From Trichoplusia ni (lineage: Eukaryota; Arthropoda; Insecta; Lepidoptera; Noctuidae), in the NCBI RefSeq assembly GCF_003590095.1, contig NC_039495.1, forward strand, positions 2,527,589 through 2,591,588: a DNA stretch of 64,000 nucleotides. The letters are read 5' to 3'. Of this stretch, positions 36,261 to 50,295 are shown piece by piece. The stretch's first letter is position 1, and each line of letters begins with the position of its first letter. The position numbers and the translations under genes are program-made. The notes below the pieces were generated by a model. The model was not told where the DNA came from and did no database searches. It worked only from the letters and a program-made list of their open reading frames with translations.

Positions 36261-39211
36261 AAACTGCTTGTGTAATCTCTGTCGCTGGGATAACTGGCTG
36301 TTAACGTCTCGTTTAAGTTCCGCTATAGTAATATGTGAAAATTCAAATAAACGCCATTTCACAATTTTCATATGGTATGCAGGAATGCTATTTAAAAAGT
36401 AATGGCCGATTTAAATTGCATTCTGTAAATGACAAGTCATCTGTCACTGTCATAGTTGGCGCGAAAATTATGTCGTTTGACTTAACGACTAAAATTATCT
36501 GCTAATCTTGGTAATATGTTATAAAGATTAAATATGCTGTTTGAAGTGTTGAGAATCTGAGACAGTTTTAATTGCTAAGGAAAAAAATGTAATAGCTTCT
36601 CTGGAAATGTTGCTTTTTACGTTATGATCGTACATAATTGTCTTTGGTACGAGGTCAAATACATAGTAATGTCAATAAAAAAGTTATGGCTATAAGATTA
36701 CCGCACTTTTATTCTGTCTTCGTGATATACGTGCTTTTAACTGCTTCATATAGTATGTGAATTATTGTGAATGCTATGGGAAATAACATTCGATTTGGGC
36801 AATTACTCAACCTTCAAGCCGCTTTGGCTGTTACACAGCAAACTAACACTGCCACCGATTTGTAGGTTATTTGGAACATACTTATTTAATTCTGTTTATA
36901 CACAGCTTCGACTTCATTGTCGGACTTAAAAAATAATTGAGATCATTCTCTTTTTTGAAGTCGATTAAAAAACGGATTTAGTTGTATATTACAATACAAA
37001 ATAAGTTTCAATTATAAAGATTAAATACATTATTTTAGCTGATAAAAGTAACTACTTTAGTAAGTATTGGCCAATAGAAACTCCAACTGTAGCCAAACAT
37101 TTGTGAGAAACAAAACAAATTTCAAACAATACTTTGATTTCGCAATATCAATCTGTGGGTAATATTTATCTATTATGTACTTTGTTATTTAGTTACGCCC
37201 TTCAGTTGTTTATAAAGGTTTCTGTTATTAAAATTTACTGAAATAATTGCTCGTTTGTAATAACGTTTTGTGTTTTAACCACGGCAAATTGACATTATTC
37301 TTTTTGACATCTGTTATAAAGGTAAATACTAATATACTTTCGTAGTCACTTAAAATTACATGAGAGTTAAAATAATCCAACTATTTTTTACAAAAAGCAT
37401 TGACGGTCATCTATTCATTACCAATGATAATTGATTGCCCAGTTTTTTAAACTAAATTATTTGACAGTTGGTACATCTAATTTGCGCTGTCATCGCCGTC
37501 AAATACATTTGACATTTTATTTGACGTTCGATTTTCCCAACACGCACACAGTTTCTTGAACTACATACATACACTAACCGTGAAAAGCTAGGAAAAAAAA
37601 AAAACTACTTACATTGTTCGTCAACGCAAAGTGCATAGACATCGCAGGATACGTTGTTGCTGTTACATATCCTGGCAATATTCCAAGGGCTCGCAGTTCA
37701 ATGTTAATGACATCTAGACCTTTGACTGTTACTGTATCTAGGTACTACTATAGGATATATTGAACACATTATTATGACTACTGCTTTTACAATTCATAGA
37801 TTTTTAGTAACTTATTTTTATTAGGAAAATAATAATTCAGTTACTTTAAGATATTCACAAAGTAGAATACATGAAAATAGTACCAGCCATGTCGAACGAT
37901 ATCTTTACGAAAAGGTGTTCTCTTTCCATAGAGAAAGATTAGACGAAAACTAGGTGAACATTTACTGAAACCCGACTTGATTGCCAAAAAATTACTATGT
38001 GTAAAACAGTAGAAAATAAATCCAAGTACTAAATGCCAAGATACTTTCTTTAGTAATCGCATGTTAAGCGCTAAGTAGGTACCCATTTCCTGGACCAAAT
38101 CTTCTCTCACAGTCTACTTTTGTATAATTACTATGATTAGCTTCGGCAACCGACGTTTTAAGCATTTCACTTGGTTTGCTAAAGATGCTAAACATTTTCC
38201 GCGTTCACTTTTTAAAGGTAACGCAATGCTTACGTGAATACAACCTTTTTCGGACGCGATACTTTCTTTGCGGCCAAATACTTATTAAATAGTTGAAACT
38301 GTCAAATGTGCTTTCTCGCTGAGATTAAGTTGTACAGTGGAGGTAGATAAACATTTAAGAACATCATTCTTGGCTTGCGTCTCAGTATTCCAAGGGATTT
38401 TTCATATTTCTTTATTTTTCATTGATTCCTCTTTGAGTTGAATGGATACTGTACTCGTCAAAATTAAATGGTTGTTTAAAAAAGTGGCTTTATCATATCA
38501 TTTTTATTGTAATAAAACAAATGTTCTGTCGTAACATACTATTCAGAACTTGTCATTACGTCTGATTTCCAACAACTCTACCGCGACAACCTTTGAGCAA
38601 AAACTCTTAACAAAACGCTTTTTGAGTCTTATTCTTTTCATTACATCGAAGACAAGAATACACATAAAGAAATCATTAAACAAACGTTAACTTTTTATAA
38701 ACTGAAGTACAGTCCACCACAACACCTACACTAAAAATAAAATGATATAAAATCGCTCACCCTTATATCTAGAACCCAAAGGTTCATTTTGTATTACTTT
38801 AGTACAAAACTTGTGTTCCACAACATGATGCTGTGTTCATCCTATTCATAAGTCGTGCAATCAGGAAACAGATGACTATCGTCGTGTGGTAATCATTAAA
38901 GGTTCTATGCTGTCTTACGTCGAGGCGTATGAGCTCATCATAATTAAAGTTCCTTGTTACATGATGTATGGATGTAATATGTATCAGACATGTAGTCTTT
39001 TGGTATGATATTAAACCTTGGTAGGTAGATTTATATGAAGACAGTTTGAAGTATTTGGGCAGATAAGCAGAATTGATCAGAATGTTGTAGATATGCGGAA
39101 TCTTCTTTGTTTATTTGTCGCTCAAAAATATAACAGATAGTTGATCCCTGACGTGGTTTTAAACACATAATGGAAAGTCTTAAGTATGCTTGTGTCCTTA
39201 AGAAGTTTTTT
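36261..39211. other. Non-coding stretch with TGACA-type motifs
   Basis: No gene is supported. Clusters of TGACA/TGTCA and TTTGAC motifs occur at about 36430-36480 and 37460-37525. On minus, a strong donor (AAT|GTAAGT) lies at 37613/37612 without a defined exon. Confidence 0.4.
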
Positions 39212-39330
39212 GTCAAAATCAAAATCTATTTATTCAAACTAGGCTACAAAGTAGCACTTTTTGAAGGTCAATTATACATAGACACCTCCCCGTATCGCCC
39301 ACCTTTCTCCCCCTTTAAATACAGGTACTT
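39212..39330 (-). mobile_element. Retroelement 3' tail fragment
   Basis: On the minus strand GTGCTACTTTGTAGCC is followed by GAATAAATAGATTTTGATTT, a polyadenylation-like and TTTTGA-repeat tail. I recognise this as a widely dispersed lepidopteran repeat end. No coding remains are visible, so the class is unknown. Confidence 0.4.
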
Positions 39331-41770
39331 CAGTACTACTTATGTTTTTAATATAACTAGCGCAATCAGACATGTATTTCTGTTTAAAATAAGAGAATGT
39401 TTAGATTCCACAGATAAGTATTAGGTGGACACTGAAGTCGTAAAGATAGATAGAGACATCTTTCACATAAATCGCGCATTCTCGCGTACTGCTTTTAATC
39501 AATACGTGATGGTATGTCTTTACATAGTTATAAGGCAATAGCGAAAGCGATTGGCGGGAACAAATACAAGGCGGGATTATCGATTGGGGTGTCCGCCGAC
39601 TGAGAAAAAAGGGAGGAACCGAAATTTTTCTTCTTTTTTTCTTCACACCGACACTCGAAAAGCGGTGTGACTTCGGACTGAGTTTTTCCTATCAGTCAAC
39701 CAAGAGTGGTGCAGAGATAAAAAGAAGTAGGTGTATTGGGAAGTTGTTATGGGACACTATATATTGCTAGGATACAACAAAACCGTACTTACCTTGCTTT
39801 TGTTAAAAATATTGGAAAATCAATGCTTCTGGGTGATCGCTGCCCGCTAACGATAGGACTTTAAAGAATTCAAAGACGAACGTTTGGATGGCGATTATTT
39901 ACAATTTAAACTTTAAAATTATTTTAAAGTGACGCGCGATCCTTACACTTTTTCATTTTGCGCGGTGAGTTTCGAATGATGGATACCATATGAATATTCT
40001 GTTATTAAGCAACTTTATGTAAGCAACTTAAATATAAATATGATCTAAACTTGAGTGATTGTGGGACAATTTTTTTGTGGTTTTTAGCGAAGAACCATAA
40101 AAACTCACACACACATCCTTTTTAACCGGTTTAAAAAATGGAGGAAGTTATTAAAACAGGCACTCAGGGGTGATAGATATTAATGTATTATTCAAACATT
40201 ACCTTCAAGCCATTGTTTTCTCAGCTTTTTAATTATACAGTTAATAGCCACATGTAACGGGGTTCGATATTTTTTGTCTGGCAACACAAACGATTGATTG
40301 CAAGTATGGGAGATCTGTGACTTGAATGTATGGGAACATTAATATGTATGAACAATCGATTGGCTTTAGAACAAGCGGCGGAAGTGTTAGCTACTGTAGG
40401 TAAATATTTTTCTAAATTATTTTTATTCATGAATGATTATAGACGGACCGACAAAAGAAAATAAAATATTAGTTATTAGACACCTGTTGAATTGTTTTGC
40501 TATCAATCGCTAACTGGTTGAAAATTATTTCTCTATAAGTAAATACGTTTCTATGACTTTTACGACTGAACAACGATTTGTACGTAAAATAGACCATTTA
40601 TTTTAATCTTTATAAACCATTACTATTTATAGCAGTGAATACTCTTTGTAACATTTAAAAATAAATTAAGAAATATAACCTACATTCTTAACATAAATAA
40701 TTACATTCATACACTTGTATGTATCGTCATAATATTTATTGCGTATTGGAATTAGCAATTAACTCTACAAATAATTATAATTATTCATGTTAACCAACCT
40801 TCTTTAAGTAGGCGGTACCTGTAGGTTGTGCTTGACTCCGTAAGGAATGTTAAAAAAAAAAGAGAAATCAATGATGGCGGAAGCAAGTCGGTGTTGCAAA
40901 TAATAACAAGTCACGGTAAACATGGTAGTTTCTCATGGAAAATTATAAAGAACATAATTTGATTATAAGTAACGGGATTAACTTATACAAATTCTAGTTT
41001 TTGGCAGGATGTCAAGTAGTCAGATCTGAGAAGTATTACCTACTGCTTGTCTGAATATTTTTTCAGGCTTTTGTAACTATTGTCCAGATGATGAAACACG
41101 GGCATTATTGTAGAACAATTTTTACTAACATATGGATACGCAAAATATGATTATCACAATTATTTTGTCCCACGTGACTAAATTAACCGCAACGAAACTC
41201 AATAGCTATGTGTTCTATTTTTATTTCATGAGAAATACAAGTTATTCCGCATTCTAGTGTATAAACCACAGTTAAAACCACAAACATAGGTATCGGGTTT
41301 ATTATGAACTGCCTAGGTATGAACTTTTAATATTTAACATTCACTTACTGCTTACTTCGGCCGCACCCGCGGGCTAAGCACATTTTGCACATGACTTCAT
41401 TTTATTTAAGAGTGCCCTAAGTTTAACTATAACAGATTCTTGTTTCAAATGACTAGGTACGAGATTCAACAACTTATTTTGATCGCGGTAGCTAGTGGTT
41501 ACCGAAAAGGCCGATCAGTTTAATCTGCTGTCAAAAGTTCAAAACTAAGCGACTGTGATTGGTTGACCGAAAGGCAAACAACAAATCAAAGTGTTTGACA
41601 TTAACTTTTGACAGGTGGTTAAATTAATATTTTGTTTTTATCAGACTTGCAGATACTGCAAGACACCGTTTATAGTATGCGGAATACATTGGAGAAAATA
41701 TGGATTTGATAAATTTGTAAAGGTAAATTCATAGTCAGCAACTTTCTCCACATTATTTCGCATGTAGCCT
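39331..41770. other. Non-coding stretch
   Basis: No gene is supported. A minus-strand donor CAAG|GTAAGTAC at 39793/39792 follows a moderately GC-rich 150 bp with a GCGCG-containing upstream part, and could end an unannotated non-coding first exon. Confidence 0.4.
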
Positions 41771-42020
41771 GGGCCCCGATTCTGCTATTTTACAATGGCG
41801 GATGAATGAATGGCAATTGGATTAAATTTGAAATTATTCCTATTTCCTTAAGTATTTTGCCAATACAATAATTGGAAGTTAACTGTATTGGCCTTGAGTA
41901 TACCGTCCCGTGCTGAATTTACAATTAATGTGTAGAAAAATGCTTAAGAAAATACGAAAATTGTCATTTTAAGCCAAATTTCATTCATTCATCGGCCGTT
42001 GTAAATAGCAGAAGTGGGGC
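41771..42020. mobile_element. Complete MITE with long terminal inverted repeats
   Basis: Left arm: GGGCCCCGATTCTGCTATTT, then ACAATGGCGGATGAATGAAT. The right arm, read in reverse complement, is GGGCCCCACTTCTGCTATTT, then ACAACGGCCGATGAATGAAT. The arms align over at least 45 bp with few mismatches around an AT-rich centre. No coding capacity. Partial relatives lie at 1563-1625 and 23126-23285. I could not fix a target-site duplication, so the superfamily is open. Confidence 0.7.
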
Positions 42021-44800
42021 CCTGCCTTGTAGTTAAGCACAGTGGGGTGGCATTATTATTTATTACGAAGATGTCAGTAACGACTAACAACAATACGAAT
42101 TATTACGAGATGTCGCCAAGCTACGGTCTTGTATACAAATAGGTTGGTTGTTGTAATATTGAGTAATGTCGCATCCTAGCAGTAGGTAAATATTGAGATG
42201 TGGTTCCGTAAGTTGTGGACATTTTGCAAGGCTTACAAACGAAATAATAGGTATTTTCAAGACAGAATATTTTTAGGTTATTTCTATAAAATACATTGGT
42301 TTAAACTAGTTTAAAGCAAACATGTGTACCGAAATGATAGATGATTGGTATGTAATATGTATTATTTTGACTACCAAAGTTAGCGTCCGATTTTTTAGAT
42401 CACATTTATCATTTTTACGGACTTAAAAGCCGTTTATTTAGCGTTAACCTAATTAATTTCTCTTGTAACGAAAACTGTAAGCGTTGAAGCACTTTAATTT
42501 CACTTTCATAAAAATAACACCTAACGAAGTCATTAAGTGTAAGTGAATTTTAAAATTGAAATTAGTTTCGCACTTCCAGTAACATTATACAAGAATTTTA
42601 GCAATATTAATCACTGGGCATTGCGACCGCTACGGTACCCAAGAGTAGGCATTATGTGATATCATCTTACAGCCATGAGGCGTGGCGGGAGATTAACTCG
42701 TCTCTCATTTACATAAACTACCAAGTTACATAAGGGAAAGTGGTTAAACTTCGTGAATAACAAATTTACGCATGTCCCCAGCCAGTTTGCTAGTTTTAAA
42801 ATCCTGTTTATTGTTTTAAATGACGTGATTGACAGAAGAGAGTTGCCGCCAATTGTTTAAATGCGCCATTTTATTTATTATCTGTGGTTTATTACCGACA
42901 CATTTATTTTTAATGTAATATTTTACATATGAAGGTTTTACCTAGTTATTAATAGTTAAAGTCTTATTAAAATAGCATTAATTCTTAACAAACCAGTCGC
43001 CATTAAGTTTTTATATCAGTATAAGTACTCACATACATCGAATAACATTGAGAAACAACCACAACCAAATTATATTTGCACAAATGGATATCAATAATGT
43101 ATGAGTCATAATTATTTGCTTGAATTACGTAATGCTCGACAGATCCCCATTATACATAATAAGCTGTTTAAAAAATACTTTAAACAAGTTTTTTCTAAGT
43201 TCCACGTCAAGTAGGTAGGTACCTTCTTGTTTTTTTTTAGCTTCAGGTTGTTTCAACGCTTAGGCGAACAGTTTAGATTTAATTTAGCAAAAAACCTTTA
43301 ATGATAGCCGTAACTTACGGCCATAAATTTTGTTTTATTTATAGGTATGAAAGGCGATTAATATAAGGTGCTGAGACAGTAACGAATTAACAATTTAGCA
43401 CTAAAGTACCGTGAAACAGTGTTACCATAAAATTAAAAGGAGGAAAATAAAGCGCAGGTATCGAAATTGTGTTTTGATGAAGAATTGTTTTGGTTTCTCT
43501 TGAATTAACTTCTTGTATTTGCTTAATTTGACCTTTAATTTTCACGTTATCTAATTTGTATTTGTTTGTATCTTAGTCACGTCAAAAGAATATTCTGACT
43601 CTGGCCTAGCTAGTGGGCAGAGTTGCGAATATTTCACTGAATGTGTCGTAAGAGTGGTTCATTGATTATCTTTTAACACCGCAAGCAAGTAAAAAGACAA
43701 GTACATATAGGTACTTGTATACATGTGAGTACTATCTGAGACCAGATTACAAGACAGACGTCAAATGTATCATTAAACAATATCTTAAAGTTAAACTTTA
43801 CTCTTCATAAACTTCAACAAGGCGGAACGGTTCGAATATCTTTTGTTTTTCAACACGCTCCGCGAAATGAATATCAATGGTTAGACAATCAATATCACGC
43901 GACGTTCTCTTAAATTTTATAGTTTATAGCTATTGTGTGGACAGCGAGAAAACTATGTACACTTATGAGTTTCAAAAGACTCCTTTATACAATCATTTTT
44001 TTTAAACGATTCCCGCACTACTGGTTTCAAGTCTTATGCCGCGGGGGGTTTCACAAGGCACATCCACAGTCGAATTAGGTATCATCATTTTGTATTGGGT
44101 GTAGAAAACAAAGTTGAAATTCTACTGAAAACTTATGAACATCAATATTCTGGAAGGTTTGAATGATTTTTGTTAGTTCGCTGATCAGGGTTTGTTTATC
44201 GACATTCGTTGTTGACTGTACAAATTGACAGGAATTAAGATTTATGTACTTCGTCAATACATTAACTGCTTCGATAGAATGTAAATTTCCAGGAATAAGA
44301 AGGCATTTAGGTAGGCATTACCTGTACCTTATTTAGAACCAGATCTTAGTCACCTATTAAATACAATAGTGTAAGTATGAATAATTTCTGATGTCTAGGT
44401 ACGAAGCGACCTAGCTGTTTAGTAAGGAAATTTTATAAGCTCTTATTTTGCAATACCTATGGAAAGGCTAAAAATCTAAAAGTTTTGCTAGTGAGTAGGT
44501 AAAAAGCTAGGTAACGATACCTATAGGGTTATATTTTTGTTTTAAATATATCGTTAATGTTTTTAAAGGCAAAGGCATTACTTGTAAATGCTTTAATTAA
44601 ACAAAATAGTGGCCTTCAAGTCTTACACTCTACTAAATAAATCATATTTCTTTTCGTAAATTTAAATATATGTTGCACTAATTAGTAAGTAAAGAGGTGC
44701 ATACCTAATTAATACACTTTCAAATTACTGGATCATAATAATTCTAATGAGTGCACTTTCTAACATTTTCATTTTTTACTTAACATAAATTTTAACTCAC
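42021..44800. other. Non-coding AT-rich stretch
   Basis: No gene, RNA gene or recognisable repeat. Confidence 0.45.
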
Positions 44801-45200
44801 CTTTCCAATTGGAGTCCAGTAAGAACGCCAACTTACGTCAATTTAACATCCAATCGTACGTAAACAACTTATCCAATCGTAATCTTAAATATTAAATTAT
44901 TACAAAATAACAAACAATCATGGGAGTTAAACCCGTTTCCACGGTAAAAATTCTTTCGTATTACACCGACTCGAATAAATATGGTTAAATCACTAAAAGT
45001 TCTTCAAATAATCGATTATCGATTAGTTACTAATAAATAATCGATATTTTCACTCACTAGGTTTTTTATTTAAAAATTTAGAAACGTTCACTTCGGCGTC
45101 ACAGCGCATGCGCCGACAAACGCGCGTTCCTTCGGCGACGGTTCGACTGTCTGAGCCGACCAATCCGCGTGTTGCATTCTCCAAAGATCGAGTTATTACA
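44801..45200 (-). promoter_or_regulatory. Candidate promoter and non-coding first exon
   Basis: A CpG-rich block at about 45090-45190 contains GCGCATGCGCC (NRF1-type) and several CGCG and CGGCG runs, a sharp contrast with its AT-rich flanks. About 300 nt downstream on minus is a consensus donor, GGAAAG|GTGAGT, at 44801/44800. Together these look like a TATA-less promoter with a first non-coding exon transcribed leftward, possibly towards the exon at 2356-2643. The transcription start and the partner exon are inferred. Confidence 0.35.
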
Positions 45201-46659
45201 CAAACGAGTTTGAATGGTCGTCAGCTGTCGTAAATAAGCTACGTTGAGTGTACGTTCTTGTAGAACCGGCTAATACGATTGTTTCTTATTCTAAACAAGC
45301 CAAACACATTCTTAAGTCGTTTGCACAAGATTTCAAATACATTTATTTCGTGTAGAAATTCTTGAAGTGTTGACGGGATATTGCTATAGGAAATTAATAT
45401 TACGGCGGTTAGTCTAAGATTTATATTCCTCTAACAGGTATTCAAATGAATGAGAAACTTTTGAAAAGCTATATTGAGCTTTATTCCGTGCAGATAGCAT
45501 TTAATTTAGCACTTTTATAGTAATTCGGAGTTGATCACCTTAGAAGAAATGCTGTGGCCTCGAGTGGTATGCGCGGTGCATAGTTGAGTGCCCGAAAGCC
45601 AGCTCAGAATCTTGATATTTTATCATCGTACGTGACGTAACACCTGCTGAACTTTTATGCTTCTCAATACATGTCATTGTTGTGAAAACGTAACTGGAAT
45701 TTGCTGAACTTGTGTGACAACTTTGATAAAATAAATTCTTGCCAGCCAGCGTCATCTACATTTGTTAAGGAAAACTCAAATATTTTTTAACCAAATTTAA
45801 AATAATACGTAAACATAATGTATGAATTATCGTGATTTTAATAGCTCGGACCTACAAGCAACTTTATTACGCATAATTAAAGAAAATCAACTGAATTAAA
45901 ATGCTTTTGAAATGAATAAAAGATTAGAACAAATTGAATAATGTTTTAAACGCAACGAGATATAACTATCCGACACTAGATGGCGCTTATCACAACTATT
46001 AACAATTAAAACCAATCCACACCTACATTTTTTTACATAATTTATCAATTAATTACAACAAATTATTCTAAAATTTTAACATACCTCACCTTAGGCATCA
46101 AATGACTCATTCTTCCCCTAGAATAGAAAAGCAACTGTCACTCACGTACGATTGACTTCCGTCAACACATTTACGTGACTTACCATGTAATGTGTGGGCT
46201 AGAGGTACAAGTTAGTGAATGCAGCTAATTCTTAATTATCACCTTCCGCTTAGGTAACGAAGATGTAAGAAGATACTTTTGTGTGAAGCTAATTGACAGT
46301 TTACTGATTACGTATTTAATTTGCGGTTTTGCAAAACGGTTTATTGTTATTTTATGTAAATAATGTAAACTGAGAGGTAATCGGCTGGATTTTAGTAGTT
46401 GGCTATATTATGTGTATAGATAATTGAGCTTATTTAATGTTAGTCCTTTATATAAGTGATCAATTCCTGCAATATTGGTGCTAAGCAAAATACTTTACTT
46501 ACACGTCTCAGATTACAACATTCGCCTCACTCCTCTTACCAATTAGTAGGGTAGGTTAAACGTAGCGAAGCTAAGCCAGAAGGCACGTTTTGCAAGGAGG
46601 TCTATGTCCAGTACATCCACTATGTCCAACAGTATTTTGATAGTAACTGTCGTGAGAAT
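45201..46659. other. Non-coding stretch
   Basis: No gene is supported. A minus-strand 28-nt segment (46090-46117) lies between an acceptor (TTTTCTATTCTAG) and a donor (AAG|GTGAGG) and could be another tiny non-coding exon. A GATGGCGCT motif is at 45979. Confidence 0.35.
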
Positions 46660-46810
46660 GATTCATTATTAACCGGAGTCCCTAATCATGAGCTGACGCG
46701 GCGGGATCGCGAGTCGAACTGGCGACGAAGTTACGAAACTAGTCGGGCTACCCCGATAAATACGCCTGAGTAAACCGTTACGTCATTTAATAATGTCCAA
46801 CAGTGGACTG
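46660..46810 (-). mobile_element. Dispersed repeat with tRNA-like core
   Basis: On minus: GGTTTACTCAGGCGTATTTA, TCGGGGTAGCCCGACTAGTT, then CAGTTCGACTCGCGATCCCG and GGACTCCGGTTAATAATGAA. The first block recurs at 50111-50156 (+). GTTCGACTC is a degenerate B box, so a SINE is plausible, though the boundaries are unclear. Confidence 0.5.
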
Positions 46811-48499
46811 CAACGGGCTTTATCAATATAAATTGAGAACAAACCAATAGTTTGCGGATGTAGTAGGTACTGTATTTACCGTACAATATTGTCACGTGTC
46901 AGCGACACTTGAGTACTTACATAAATGGGTGTAGGCGACGTGTACTGATTTCTAATGAATACATAATATATTTATTTAGAGTATTACGTGATGGTATAGG
47001 TGATTATTATAAAATTATTTTTTAACAAATCGTAACATCCTAAAGGATCTCTTGATAAACCCTAATAACCCTAATAAATTCATTTTTTTAAACACAACCT
47101 TTTTTTTAATATGTTTGCGGTAATGTTAGGCAAATATCACTGTAAGGTAAAAAAAATGAAATAAAACTAGACAAGAGTAAATTTCATACTAAACCATTTA
47201 ATTCATAAAAATATCACGCACACAACTTATTCGAATTTTAAATGCATTGCTTCGGTCCTAAAATGTAACCAAATGAGATCATATAATTTTGAATGAAAAT
47301 TTCTTGGAACAAACACTTTGATTTAAATTTTGCAGCATAGGTACCATTTATGATTTCAATGTCTTTTTGGCGCTCTTATGATTTACGTGTGACGAGAGAC
47401 AAAGAGTAATAATAATAATTGCATGGAATTCGAGAAGATACCCACTACTGCTGCTACCACCGTAAGCGATACAATGGCAATGATTTTTGTCAGTAAAAGT
47501 TATAAATAATTTTTAAGGCAAGTGAATTACCAATTTTGGGCAATGTTTATGTAAGGAAGTTGACATACATAAATTATTATAAAGGCAAGTATTTTTTAAC
47601 TAAGGCTTACGTTACTTTACAAGAATAATCTACAATTTTTTTATTGATGTACTTAAAAAAGGTAAACAATGTTTGAGTAGAGAATCAAAATCTTGGTTAA
47701 TCTTTTTAAACCACATGTTAAATAGATAAACTAATGATTTATATTCGTAGTTGTTGTTGTTGTTTTATATTTGAAAAACCAACAATTAAGCAAAATTGCA
47801 TTTAATTTTAAACTGTGTTTTTTCACAAAGTAATACACTAAGATTGTTTACCTTTTTAAGTACCTAAACGAAAGGAGTATAGTCATACAAAATACATAAG
47901 TACTGAATAGATACATAACTACTATTTTACATAACTAAGATTCTTTATACACAATGCTACACATTTCAACAGCGAATTTAGATTCCAAGCGACTACTGCC
48001 TAAGGTCGACTGGTAGAGAATGCCTTAGAATTAAGTCCGCCTCTGTACACTTGTGCATAAATGATAAAAAGATAAATAAATACTGGCAAACACACAGCGA
48101 TCATTACAAAGACACCCGTTGAAGACGTGTTACCTCATATAAAAAGAACCTTATAGATCATTATCAAACACTACACCTATGTTACCTTTTAAGCAAATAT
48201 TTATTCACTATAAATATATTCTCATACACACTGTAAGTACAATTGTATTTTACTTATTATGGTATTATGTCTCATGATATATTACTTATCAACTAATACT
48301 ATAAAAACTAGATCACTATAGGTATAAACTACATTTGGTAACGGTATGTAAGTTCTATTTTATTACACTGGAATCTGCAAAACTATACTCATAATTAAAA
48401 CGCAAGCGCAAAGCTTGGGTATATTGCAAGTGACGTCCTAAAATGTCTTAATTATGTTATGATCTCGATATTTGTTGAAAACAACTCTCGCACTAAGGA
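46811..48499. other. Non-coding AT-rich stretch
   Basis: Nothing is supported beyond a short (GTT)n run near 47750-47763. Confidence 0.45.
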
Positions 48500-48600
48500 A
48501 TCGTTTTGTCTCGCGGCTAACACAAATGCTTGTCGTTCGCGAGGATCGAATTTTGGCGTGGTGATATCAACCACTCATTTATCCGAACACTACATTTGTC
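48500..48600 (-). mobile_element. tRNA-derived SINE fragment
   Basis: On minus: GTTCGGATAAATGAGTGGTT (A box), then ATTCGATCCTCGCG (B box) and GACAAGCATTTGTGTTAGCC, matching the element at 16578-16782 with mutations. Confidence 0.6.
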
Positions 48601-50110
48601 TGTACATTCCATTTGACAATAGGTACACGAGGATGCCATTGCACTGTTTAGAAGTGAAAGAAGAGTGGGGAGGCCTTTGCTCAGCAGTGGGATATTCCAG
48701 GCTACTAAAAATTATCCGTGTATGTATAAGGTAAGTCCGGCTAGGTAGGCTAAATATATAAAGATGTCCAATCTAACCACACATTTACTTGGTAAGTTTT
48801 AAAGTTGTTGTAATCATATTCTTAACACATTGAATATTCAACCTTGTATTTAATGAGACAAATACGATTTTAAATTTGGACATCTTCTGATCACTTTAAA
48901 TTATTGCCATATTATTATGAATATGACTACAAAACCAACAAACAAACACAGCGACTGAATACAGTTGACTTAAGGTTCAACAAATGATTGACTAATGAAC
49001 TAATGACTTTCTGAAAGAGCCATTCTGTAACTTGTTTACAAATCAGTTATAATCTTACATAATATTGATTACACAACAAAGTATTTGAACTTATACTACA
49101 TAATATATCTTTATCATGTAAAAAGCTACCTAAAAATATATTTGCACTAAAATCTAGTAAACTCTTTACATAATATAATTAATTAAATACAGTTTTTTTT
49201 TGGCATAGTGCCAAACAAATTTCGACCTTAACATGTTGACTTAAAAGCGTTATACTGATACAAATACAATTGGCGTTGACGTGTGACTTATTAAAGTAGT
49301 TCTATCTTCTTCTTTCAAATGTAAATTTGTTGATGACAAAAAGAGACGGCTACTTAATACCTTACTTGAACCTTCATTGGTTCATGGATTACTTCCACTA
49401 TTTACCTTGGTTTCTGTTCAATTATATTATGTATAGAATAACGACAATAATTCTAAATAAATATAAGCATATTGTGTAATACTTTTAAGAAGCAATTTTA
49501 ATGTAACCAAATACAGACTAGATGCACACAAATTATATGTAACATACATTTTTGATACACAAATACATTTTAAACATCAGAATATATTATAAAGCCAAAA
49601 TAACTGAGATTTTTATAATAATATAAGGCTTTTGGAAATATTAATTTCAATAAAGAATGAAATATATTTAAAAGCCTTAGCTTTTAAATAAAAAGTCTTC
49701 TTGTTATGTTGCCTTGTGTACGAAGTCTCTTAAAACTAAGCACTGACTGTTCTTACCTATTTCGAATATCATATCTTATATCGTAATAAGCATTGGTGTA
49801 TACACAAAGTATTTGACAAAATAGCATCTTATTCCGTCAAGCTGTTTTCATGTCAAGAAGTAACGAACATACAAACTAACATTATCACATAGAATTAGTT
49901 AAGTGTATGCACTGATAGTTCAACACATCAATGTGTGAGTGTGATTGTCAGAAATTGTTTTTTACTGGATCTTTCATTTGTGTGATAGTAACACATAAAT
50001 GAAAGCTGTATTAGTCCCAACGTCACTGTACATCCACAAGAGTTACCCACACATGACGCCCTGCGTAAAAAATAATCGACAAATGTTTTACCTTCATACT
50101 ATTATTAAAT
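48601..50110. other. Non-coding AT-rich stretch
   Basis: No gene or repeat recognised. Confidence 0.45.
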
Positions 50111-50156
50111 GATGTAACGGTTTACTCACGCGTATTTATCGGGGTAGCCCGACTAT
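50111..50156 (+). mobile_element. Second copy of the GGTTTACTCACGCG repeat
   Basis: GGTTTACTCACGCGTATTTA followed by TCGGGGTAGCCCGACTA matches 46735-46790 in inverse orientation. Only the first 46 bp are present. Confidence 0.6.
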
Positions 50157-50295
50157 TAATGTGTATTTCTATAATATTTAGGGAACTTTATGAATATCTA
50201 ACTCTATATCACACTACATTTTTAAGCTCTTTTGAAATATACATTGATAACAGATCCAAATACAAATATAATACTGTAACATTTTTACTCAAAAT

